This document shows positions 1 to 5,205 of a stretch of DNA of 10,826 nt, one piece after another. The stretch is from positions 1 to 10,826 of the forward strand of contig JAJDEE010000284.1 of the NCBI GenBank assembly GCA_029259975.1, written 5' to 3'. The position numbers and the translations under genes were made by a program. The notes under the pieces are model-generated. The model saw only the letters and a program-made list of their open reading frames with translations, did no database searches and had not been told where the DNA came from. Source of the stretch: Planctomycetota bacterium (lineage in GTDB: Bacteria > Planctomycetota > Planctomycetia > Pirellulales > Lacipirellulaceae). The stretch's first letter is position 1, and each line of letters opens with the position of its first letter.

Positions 1-1
1 A

Positions 2-517
2 CCGACCAACGACCTCGATACCGAGACGCTAGAGTTGCTAGAAGAGCGGCTCGTGCAGTTTGAAGGCACCATTTTGATGGTTAGCCACGATCGGGCTTTT
101 TTGAACAATGTCGTAACCAGTACGATCGTCTTCGAGCCGACCGGCGCACGCGAATACGTCGGCGGCTACGACGATTGGCTCCGGCAGCGCTCCGAGCAAT
201 TAGCAATGCCTTCAGCAGCGGCCAAACCCAAAGCCTCGACGAACCAAGCAAATACGCCTAATACAGCAAATCCCCCAAAACGAAAATTGGCCTACAAAGA
301 AAAACGCGAGCTAGAATCGCTGCCAAAAACGATCGAGCAGCTCGAAGCCGCCGCCGCCAAGTCGCACCAAGTCATGGCCGATCCCCAATTCTACAAAAAA
401 CCGTCTGAGCAGATCGCGACGCGGCAAGCGGAGTTGAAGGAGATTGAGGGGAAGCTGGCAGTGGCTTATCAGCGTTGGGAAGAGTTGGAACAGAGCGATG
501 GAATAGCAAGATTGTGA
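2..517 (+). CDS. uup: ABC-F family ATPase, Uup type (3' part only)
   Basis: The frame is open from the left edge and starts inside the second ATPase domain with P-T-N-D-L-D, the end of the Walker B/D-loop region typical of ABC-F proteins, followed by the switch motif V-S-H-D-R-A-F-L. ABC-F proteins are soluble tandem-ATPase proteins without membrane domains that act on the ribosome or, for Uup, also in DNA-related processes. After the ATPase come a low-complexity Ala/Pro/Asn/Lys linker and a charged C-terminal helical region (K-L-A-Y-K-E-K-R-E-L to the end) that matches the Uup C-terminal coiled-coil domain, so Uup is favoured over the Ettan-type EttA. Only about 171 residues of an expected 600 or more are present, and the gene starts outside the window. 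It ends 3 bp before the next start codon, suggesting co-transcription with the downstream pair. Confidence 0.88.
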   Translation, partial: PTNDLDTETLELLEERLVQFEGTILMVSHDRAFLNNVVTSTIVFEPTGAREYVGGYDDWLRQRSEQLAMPSAAAKPKASTNQANTPNTANPPKRKLAYKEKRELESLPKTIEQLEAAAAKSHQVMADPQFYKKPSEQIATRQAELKEIEGKLAVAYQRWEELEQSDGIARL

Positions 518-520
518 TCT

Positions 521-853
521 ATGCAAATCCCAAACTCCGACAATGCGGTGATCGAACAAGACAAGCTTGTTCTCTATTTGCTCGATGTCGAGCATCTTCG
601 CGGAGGCTCCAAGGCAAAACTACTCAACTCGCTCGGCTACGACTCCAAGAATTGGCAACAGCTAGCTAATGACTTGCGTCTACAGCATCTTCAACTCGAT
701 GTCCTTGGCGAACGGGAGACTCTCTGGGGCAAACGGTACGATATTGTTGCTCCGCTGACCGGTCCTAACGGCGATACGGTGCTTTTTCACAGCGTTTGGC
801 AAATTGACCTTGGCACGGACCGGCCTCGATTGATTACAATGTATCCGGAGTAA
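521..853 (+). CDS. DUF6883 domain protein (candidate toxin-like partner)
   Basis: This 110-residue protein is one complete small domain. It opens with M-Q-I-P-N-S-D-N-A-V-I, contains Y-L-L-D-V-E-H-L-R-G-G-S-K-A, then G-Y-D-S-K-N-W-Q-Q-L, and ends with a V-W-Q-I-D-L-G-T-D-R-P-R-L-I-T-M-Y-P strand. I recognise this layout as DUF6883, whose members are usually about this long. No signal peptide or membrane segment is visible. It starts 3 bp after the uup stop and is followed 3 bp later by a DUF4926 gene, a neighbour that I recall seeing often beside DUF6883. Conserved H, R, K and D/R-P-R residues could form an active site, but the function is not established. A toxin role is inference from gene size and pairing. 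No strong ribosome binding site is seen before the ATG, so translation may be coupled to uup. Confidence 0.75.
   Translation: MQIPNSDNAVIEQDKLVLYLLDVEHLRGGSKAKLLNSLGYDSKNWQQLANDLRLQHLQLDVLGERETLWGKRYDIVAPLTGPNGDTVLFHSVWQIDLGTDRPRLITMYPE
847..850 (+). promoter_or_regulatory. Shine-Dalgarno for the DUF4926 gene
   Basis: GGAG lies in the last codons of the DUF6883 gene, 6 bases before the ATG at 857, which supports that start and translational coupling of the two genes. Confidence 0.6.
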
Positions 854-856
854 CCT

Positions 857-1105
857 ATGGCCGAATTTGAATTATACAAAGATGCGATTCTCACGATCGA
901 CCTACCTGACGACAGGCTCCGTGCCGGAGATGTGGGGACTGTGGTCGAGCGTCACGAAGTCGCTGATGTTTCGGAGATCGGCTATAGCGTCGAATTCTTC
1001 GACATGACTGGCCACACCGTAGCTGTGGTGACAGTCCCGGCTTCGACTCTCCGAGTTCCCACCTCTAGTGACCGACCCGCTGTGCGGGATTTTTCTAATC
1101 GGTAA
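857..1105 (+). CDS. DUF4926 domain protein (candidate partner of the DUF6883 gene)
   Basis: This 82-residue protein begins with F-E-L-Y-K-D-A-I-L-T, followed by D-L-P-D-D-R-L-R-A-G-D-V-G-T-V-V-E, a Y-S-V-E-F-F-D strand and an A-V-V-T-V-P-A-S-T-L-R-V end. That is the pattern of DUF4926, a small SH3-like beta-barrel family with a conserved L-x-A-G-D-x-G-T-V-V core. The family core ends near residue 67. The last 15 or so residues (P-T-S-S-D to the stop) look like a non-conserved tail encoded across a hairpin with a T-run. Start choice is supported by the GGAG 6 bases upstream. Gene order of DUF6883 then DUF4926, with 3 bp between them, suggests a two-protein module; if it is toxin-antitoxin-like, this would be the likely antidote, but that is inference. 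The recQ gene follows in the same reading frame after the TAA. Confidence 0.72.
   Translation: MAEFELYKDAILTIDLPDDRLRAGDVGTVVERHEVADVSEIGYSVEFFDMTGHTVAVVTVPASTLRVPTSSDRPAVRDFSNR
1076..1094 (+). terminator. Possible intrinsic terminator inside the DUF4926 3' end
   Basis: CCCGC at 1076-1080 and GCGGG at 1084-1088 form an all-GC 5-bp stem with a TGT loop. One A and then TTTTT at 1090-1094 follow. The stem is short, but the stem-plus-T layout is that of an intrinsic terminator. It lies upstream of the DUF4926 stop (1103-1105), so it could reduce transcription into recQ. Confidence 0.45.
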
Positions 1106-1114
1106 GACTGTCGC

Positions 1115-2554
1115 GTGGCCGGACCCCAAACAATCTTACAACAAGTCTTCGGCTACGCGACGTTTCGCGGGCAGCAAGAGACAGTCATTCGGCATGTCTT
1201 GGCGGGCGAGCATGCGCTGGTGATCATGCCCACCGGGATGGGCAAGTCGCTTTGCTTTCAAGTGCCGGCGCTGGTGCATGCTGAGGGAGTCCGCCGAGAA
1301 CGACCGCTGACCATTGTGATTTCGCCGCTCATTGCACTGATGAAAGATCAGGTCGAAGCGCTCGTTGCTAAGGACGTCGAGGCGGCATTTATTAATTCGT
1401 CGCTGAAACGCGAGGAGCGTGAGTCGCGTTACCGGGCGGTTGCCGAAGGTCAGTTTACGCTGCTCTATGTTACGCCTGAGCGATTTCGGAAGCCTGAGTT
1501 CTTGGAGGTGATCGCGAAGCGATATGTCTCTCTGTTGGCGGTGGACGAAGCACATTGCGTGAGCGAGTGGGGCCATGACTTTCGGCCTGACTACACACGG
1601 CTGGATGAATTTCGCGAGTTGCTCGGCAATCCTACGACGATCGCGCTGACCGCGACCGCCACTCCCGAGGTGCAAGCCGACATTATTTGTCAACTTGGCC
1701 TTACGCCTGACGAAATGACACTGTTTCACGAGGGCATCGATCGACCGAATCTCCGCCTCACCGTCGAACAGGTATGGGGCGACGACGAAAAGTTGGCTCG
1801 GATTGTTCAGGCAGCGAAGCACCAGCTCGCCGACGGCAGCGGCATCGTCTACTTTACGCTCATCAAAATTCTCACGGCGTTCAGCGAACGGTTGACTGCC
1901 GCCGGCATCGAACATGTTTGCTACCACGGCGATCTGCAACGGGGTGATCGACGGCGGGTTCAAGAAGTATTTATGCGCGGCGAGGCGCCGTTGGTTTTGG
2001 CGACCAACGCCTTTGGCATGGGCATCGACAAACCTGACATTCGCTTTGTAATCCACGCCGATGTGCCGGGTTCATTGGAGTCGTACTACCAAGAAATCGG
2101 CCGTGCCGGTCGCGATGGGCTGCCATCAGAATGCGTACTCCTCTACGACGAACACGATCTCACCACGCAAATGCAGTTTATCGCGGGCAGTAATCCTAAC
2201 GCTGAGTTCTATCAGCGCGTCTACGACCTGCTGGTTCGCAATCCAGAACAAGTCGGTGCCTTCGGCATCGAATGGGTCGAACAAAAGCTTTATGGCAGGA
2301 AGGCAAACGATAGTCGTCTGGAAACCGTGCTAGCGATGCTCGACCGCTACCGCGTCCTGGACCGTGGGCCGCACAATCAGCAGATGACAATTCTTGGCGA
2401 GATTTCCCCAAGGTTGGTCAATCAACAACGTCTCGATGAAAAGCTGGAATGCGACCAACGAAAGCTCTACACCCTGGTGCAATACGCCAATCACGAGGGC
2501 GATCGAAAAGCATTTATCCACGACTATTTTGGATTGCCGTACAATGCAAGTTGA
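1115..2554 (+). CDS. recQ: RecQ-family ATP-dependent DNA helicase, short form
   Basis: A superfamily 2, 3'-5' DNA helicase of 479 residues. The motifs run in order: F-R-G-Q-Q near 17-21, Walker A P-T-G-M-G-K-S at 39-45, DEAH at 144-147 followed by the RecQ aromatic loop C-V-S-E-W-G-H-D-F-R-P, T-A-T-A-T-P near 179, and in the second lobe A-T-N-A-F-G-M-G-I-D-K-P-D and Q-E-I-G-R-A-G-R-D-G at 326-335. After the helicase core there is a winged-helix-like segment (about 365-415) and then a helix resembling the start of the RecQ zinc domain. The usual cysteines are missing, and the protein stops just after D-Y-F-G-L. No HRDC domain is present. The start is GTG at 1115, the only one available because an in-frame stop lies at 1103. 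The gene follows the DUF4926 gene by 9 bp. No remnant of a zinc domain is seen in other frames downstream, so the short form is probably natural. Confidence 0.93.
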   Translation: MAGPQTILQQVFGYATFRGQQETVIRHVLAGEHALVIMPTGMGKSLCFQVPALVHAEGVRRERPLTIVISPLIALMKDQVEALVAKDVEAAFINSSLKREERESRYRAVAEGQFTLLYVTPERFRKPEFLEVIAKRYVSLLAVDEAHCVSEWGHDFRPDYTRLDEFRELLGNPTTIALTATATPEVQADIICQLGLTPDEMTLFHEGIDRPNLRLTVEQVWGDDEKLARIVQAAKHQLADGSGIVYFTLIKILTAFSERLTAAGIEHVCYHGDLQRGDRRRVQEVFMRGEAPLVLATNAFGMGIDKPDIRFVIHADVPGSLESYYQEIGRAGRDGLPSECVLLYDEHDLTTQMQFIAGSNPNAEFYQRVYDLLVRNPEQVGAFGIEWVEQKLYGRKANDSRLETVLAMLDRYRVLDRGPHNQQMTILGEISPRLVNQQRLDEKLECDQRKLYTLVQYANHEGDRKAFIHDYFGLPYNAS

Positions 2555-2562
2555 AGTTGCGG

Positions 2563-2568
2563 TATAAT
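2563..2568 (+). promoter_or_regulatory. Possible -10 element before the GspE-like gene
   Basis: A perfect TATAAT sits 9 bp after the recQ stop and about 110 bp before the gspE-like ATG. No good -35 hexamer is found at 16-18 bp upstream and there is no extended -10, so this is weak. If it is used, the long palindrome at 2585-2649 would lie in the transcript leader. Confidence 0.25.
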
Positions 2569-2584
2569 CTGGGTACTGAAATCA

Positions 2585-2649
2585 AACCGCTGATATACGC
2601 TAATGATTTGGGGCCTTCTTCACCAAACCATTAGCGTTCATTAGCGGTT
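2585..2649. repeat. Imperfect palindrome with 27-bp arms
   Basis: Left arm 2585-2611 and right arm 2623-2649 are reverse complements at 23 of 27 positions, with an 11-base loop at 2612-2622. The arms contain repeated ACGCTAATG / CATTAGCG units. There is no T-run after the right arm, so it does not look like an ordinary intrinsic terminator. Positions 2629-2646 match 10805-10822 at 15 of 18 bases, pointing to a dispersed repeat family. Confidence 0.85.
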
Positions 2650-2678
2650 CAACTGTCGTACTGTTTTATGGTCGAAAT

Positions 2679-4145
2679 ATGAACGAACAGTGGTACTTCG
2701 ATATTGGCGATGGTCAAACCTATGGCCCTTACACGATGGAGAAACTTCAGGCGTGGGCCGAATCGGGTAACTTGATGCCGACGCATCGCGTGCGACGGGC
2801 CGATTCCGACGAGTGGACGATCGCTGCCTATGTTCCCGGTTTGGAACTGACCACAGCTGCGCCTGTGAAGGCGGCTCCGATCGAAGAAGAAGACCACAGT
2901 ACGGCGCTCGGCAAGCTCGTGAGCGGACTGGGCAAAAAACTCAAAGGAGGCGGCGAGGAGGAACAGGCAGTAGCTGCCAATCTCGAAGACTCGGTCGCGC
3001 TGTGTAACGAACTACTGGAGATTGCGTTTCGCCGCCGTGCGTCCGATCTGCATATTGACCCCGAAGAAAATATCGTACTCATTCAAATCCGGGTCGATGG
3101 GCAGCTCGAAACGGTGCGTAAGCTGCCGAAGTCGTTTCACGCGCCTGTCCTGGGCCGTTTCAAGGTGCTTGCACGAATGGACATCAGCGAGCGCCGCATG
3201 CCGCAAGATGGGCAGTTTGTCTACGAGCTTGGCCCCGACAAGCAAAAGGTTAGCATGCGCGTGGCCTGTTTGCCGACCACGCATGGCGAACGGTTGACTT
3301 TGCGGCTGTTGGCCCTAGAAACCGAATTACTGACGCTCAACCGGCTGGGAATGTCAAAAAAGTCACTGCGAATATTCACCGAGATCACCAACCAAAAGCA
3401 AGGTATGGTCTTGTTAACGGGTCCAACGGGTAGCGGGAAATCGACGACGTTGTACGCGGCGTTAAGGCATCGGCTGGCCAACAAGCCGGGGCGAATCATC
3501 ACGGTGGAAGACCCCGTCGAGTTCGACATCGTTGGTGTCGCGCAGGCGGAAGTCGACTCGTCCGATAAGCTTAATTTTCACTCGGCGCTGCGAAACATCC
3601 TGCGGAGCGATCCCGACGTGATTATGATCGGCGAAATTCGCGACGAAGATTCCGCCGACATCGCCATGAAGGCAGCGTTGACTGGCCACTTGGTTTTCAG
3701 CTCTTTGCACACCAACTCGGCCACCGGCGTGATTACCCGCCTCGTCGACATGGGTATCGAGCCGTTTCTTGTGGCAGCAACTTTGCGATTGTGCGTTTCA
3801 CAGCGGTTGGTGCGTCGGCTTTGCCCCGATTGCCACCAAGGGCGTGCGTTGACCGAAATCGAAGCAGAGAATATCGGTCGCCCCGAAATAGCTGGGGCCA
3901 CCGTCTACGAACCGCGTACCTGCAAGCACTGTGGCAAACGAGGATTTCGAGGACGCATCGGAATCTTCGAGATGTTACCGATCGACTCGGGCCTCGAGCG
4001 GCTGATCGTCGAGGGAGCCAACGAAGTCGAGCTGGACGAACACGCTCGCGACCGGCAGATTCCTGCGCTGCTAGACGATGCCGTCGACAAGCTTTTGGCG
4101 GGCGCGATCTGCCTAGGCGATTTGATCGAGTCAACCAAGGTGTGA
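2679..4145 (+). CDS. GYF_2 domain fused to a GspE/PilB-type secretion ATPase
   Basis: The 488-residue protein begins with a GYF_2 domain (about 2-55; W-Y-F-D-I-G-D-G-Q, Y-G-P-Y-T, then R-A-D-S-D-E-W), followed by a charged linker to about residue 100. The rest is a type II/IV secretion hexameric ATPase: an N2-like domain with A-S-D-L-H-I-D-P, R-V-D-G near 140 and H-G-E-R, then Walker A G-P-T-G-S-G-K-S-T at 248-256, Walker B region D-V-I-M-I-G-E-I-R-D at 313-322, the His box S-S-L-H-T-N, and the GspE zinc motif C382-x-x-C385 and C415-x-x-C418. Such ATPases power pilus or pseudopilus assembly at the inner membrane. The usual N-terminal MshEN-type domain is missing, with GYF_2 in its place, probably for binding a proline-rich or membrane partner. 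No other secretion or pilus gene is in the window. The ATG at 2679 has no clear Shine-Dalgarno, but it places the GYF_2 core at the very N terminus. It converges on the cytochrome gene with a 10-bp gap. Confidence 0.9.
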   Translation: MNEQWYFDIGDGQTYGPYTMEKLQAWAESGNLMPTHRVRRADSDEWTIAAYVPGLELTTAAPVKAAPIEEEDHSTALGKLVSGLGKKLKGGGEEEQAVAANLEDSVALCNELLEIAFRRRASDLHIDPEENIVLIQIRVDGQLETVRKLPKSFHAPVLGRFKVLARMDISERRMPQDGQFVYELGPDKQKVSMRVACLPTTHGERLTLRLLALETELLTLNRLGMSKKSLRIFTEITNQKQGMVLLTGPTGSGKSTTLYAALRHRLANKPGRIITVEDPVEFDIVGVAQAEVDSSDKLNFHSALRNILRSDPDVIMIGEIRDEDSADIAMKAALTGHLVFSSLHTNSATGVITRLVDMGIEPFLVAATLRLCVSQRLVRRLCPDCHQGRALTEIEAENIGRPEIAGATVYEPRTCKHCGKRGFRGRIGIFEMLPIDSGLERLIVEGANEVELDEHARDRQIPALLDDAVDKLLAGAICLGDLIESTKV

Positions 4146-4155
4146 GTCAGAAACA

Positions 4156-4599
4156 TCACCGCTCCAGACGATTCAAAGTTGGGTCGAGCGGGTGCTGCTG
4201 CTTACGAATGTACTCGTGGCAGTCGACACAGGTGACGTTAAGCTGCAGGTATTGCAACAGTGCCGCATCGCGGTTGCGTCTTTTTCCCGCAGCGGCCAAG
4301 TTCGATGTGAGTCGAGCATAGCGTCGACTGTGCGTTTTATATTCTTTCGTATCGATCGCTTGCCACGAGGCGGCCCGTCCGAGAATACGCAGCATTTCGG
4401 CTTCCTCGGCGATTTTCTCGAAGTCGTCGGTTACCAGACCGTCGAGCACTTTTTGCATGTGCGTGAGCTTGTCGCGCATCAGAACCTGGACGTTCGTCTT
4501 GCTCGCTGCTTGCGCAGTTGGCTTGTCTTGCGAGCGAGCGTTAACACCGAGAGCGGCAAGGCCAGTTATGAGTAGGAACAGTATACAGTAACGAACCAT
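4156..4599 (-). CDS. Small exported class II-like cytochrome c
   Basis: This 147-residue protein has a signal peptide (M-V-R-Y, then a hydrophobic run I-L-F-L-L-I-T-G-L-A-A-L-G, cleavage likely after V-N-A-R-S or N-A). Next come a Thr/Ala/Lys linker and about 90 residues of amphipathic helix. A single heme-binding C-V-D-C-H lies at 124-128 close to the C terminus. A C-terminal heme motif after a predicted helical bundle is the layout of class II cytochromes (c' / c556 type), so it probably carries one covalent heme outside the cytoplasmic membrane. The start at 4599 is chosen over the longer open frame to 4755 because TCCTTCC (GGAAGGA on the coding strand) lies 7 bases upstream and the signal peptide begins there. 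It lies 59 bp downstream of the DksA-like gene and may be co-transcribed. The electron partner is unknown. Confidence 0.72.
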   Translation of the reverse strand: MVRYCILFLLITGLAALGVNARSQDKPTAQAASKTNVQVLMRDKLTHMQKVLDGLVTDDFEKIAEEAEMLRILGRAASWQAIDTKEYKTHSRRYARLTSNLAAAGKRRNRDAALLQYLQLNVTCVDCHEYIRKQQHPLDPTLNRLER

Positions 4600-4606
4600 A
4601 ATAGTA

Positions 4607-4613
4607 TCCTTCC
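4607..4613 (-). promoter_or_regulatory. Shine-Dalgarno of the cytochrome gene
   Basis: The coding strand reads GGAAGGA here, 7 bases before the ATG at 4597-4599. It is the strongest ribosome binding site in the window and fixes the start of the cytochrome gene. Confidence 0.75.
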
Positions 4614-4658
4614 AGAAAGTTAGGATGTTACTTCGACAACTAGAACATTGGCTAGAAA

Positions 4659-4997
4659 CTATTTTTCCTGCTCTCGCTCGCAACTCACGCAATAGGGCGT
4701 AAAAGGAATCGCACTCAGTCTGACCTGGGGAATGACATGAAAGCACTGTAAACACCTACCGTAGGTTCCGTCCTCAATACGCGTGAGCGCGTTGCACACC
4801 ATGTTTTGTATCGCCTGCTCAGTGTGCTCTAGCACCAATTCCTTGTCAATCGATTCGCTGACACAGCGATCGTGCTCGCCGACTGCCATATCGTTGTCGA
4901 GCACGACCTGGATCATTCGACTAATTTCATCGCGCGAGCGATCTTGCATCATGAGCAACGTTTGCTGATACCGTTGTAGGCATTTGTTTTTCATCAC
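4659..4997 (-). CDS. DksA/TraR-type C4 zinc-finger protein
   Basis: This 112-residue cytoplasmic protein has an N-terminal helical half and a C-terminal zinc finger in the order G-T-Y-G-R-C82-L-Q-C85, then a spacer with V-R-L-S-A-I-P-F-T-P-Y, and C103-V-S-C106. The R-L-x-A-x-P spacer is the signature of the DksA/TraR family, whose members bind RNA polymerase through the secondary channel and shift promoter use, often with ppGpp. At 112 residues it is shorter than E. coli DksA (151) and nearer to the short DksA-like proteins. The clear paired Asp tip of DksA is not obvious in the helical part (D-N-D-M may be the nearest), so polymerase regulation is likely but not certain. Two ATG codons are adjacent (4995-4997 and 4992-4994). 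It lies downstream of the kinase gene on the same strand, with a 208-bp gap. Confidence 0.85.
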   Translation of the reverse strand: MMKNKCLQRYQQTLLMMQDRSRDEISRMIQVVLDNDMAVGEHDRCVSESIDKELVLEHTEQAIQNMVCNALTRIEDGTYGRCLQCFHVIPQVRLSAIPFTPYCVSCEREQEK

Positions 4998-5122
4998 GGT
5001 TCTCGCTTTGTAAGCTGCCTCGCGCTCGGCATTTCTGATTCAGCCGCGTGCTTGGGTATCTATAAAGCACGTTCCATGCCGAATTGCGTTGAGAGTACGC
5101 CCATCTATTTAGGCTGATAGAA

Positions 5123-5143
5123 GTGCTGCGTGCAGGGCAGCAC
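5123..5143. repeat. Hairpin between the kinase and dksA-like genes
   Basis: GTGCTGC at 5123-5129 and GCAGCAC at 5137-5143 form a perfect 7-bp stem with a 7-base loop. On the - strand it follows the kinase stop by about 60 bp and is followed by TTCTATC, which is a poor T-run. It may be a weak terminator of the triad operon or a leader structure of the dksA-like transcript. The whole gap 4998-5205 holds no convincing gene. Confidence 0.4.
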
Positions 5144-5162
5144 AGTAAACGGTGTGCCAATT

Positions 5163-5176
5163 TCGCACATGTGCGA
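5163..5176. promoter_or_regulatory. Perfect 14-bp palindrome, possible operator
   Basis: TCGCACATGTGCGA is fully self-complementary without a loop, which fits a dimeric protein binding site better than an RNA hairpin. It lies 30 bp downstream of the kinase stop and 166 bp upstream of the dksA-like start. No binder can be named. Confidence 0.35.
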
Positions 5177-5205
5177 TTAGCAATCAGAGTGAGCTTGGTC
5201 GTTCC

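Noticed and set aside
1136..2056. 306-residue open frame on the - strand opposite recQ
   Set aside because: It is antisense to a helicase gene with all motifs in place, and its translation shows no recognisable domain. It arises from codon bias of the real gene.
2555..2634. Possible frameshifted remainder of the RecQ zinc domain
   Set aside because: The other two forward frames show no C-x-x-C pattern; one stops after a few codons and the other gives unrelated sequence.
3791..4321. 176-residue Arg-rich + strand frame overlapping the end of the GspE-like gene and the cytochrome gene
   Set aside because: Arg/Ser-rich composition is typical of an out-of-frame reading, and it conflicts with two well-supported genes.
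4600..4755. 52-residue N-terminal extension of the cytochrome
   Set aside because: The extension would precede the signal peptide and overlap the dksA-like gene; the strong Shine-Dalgarno at 4607-4613 supports the start at 4599.
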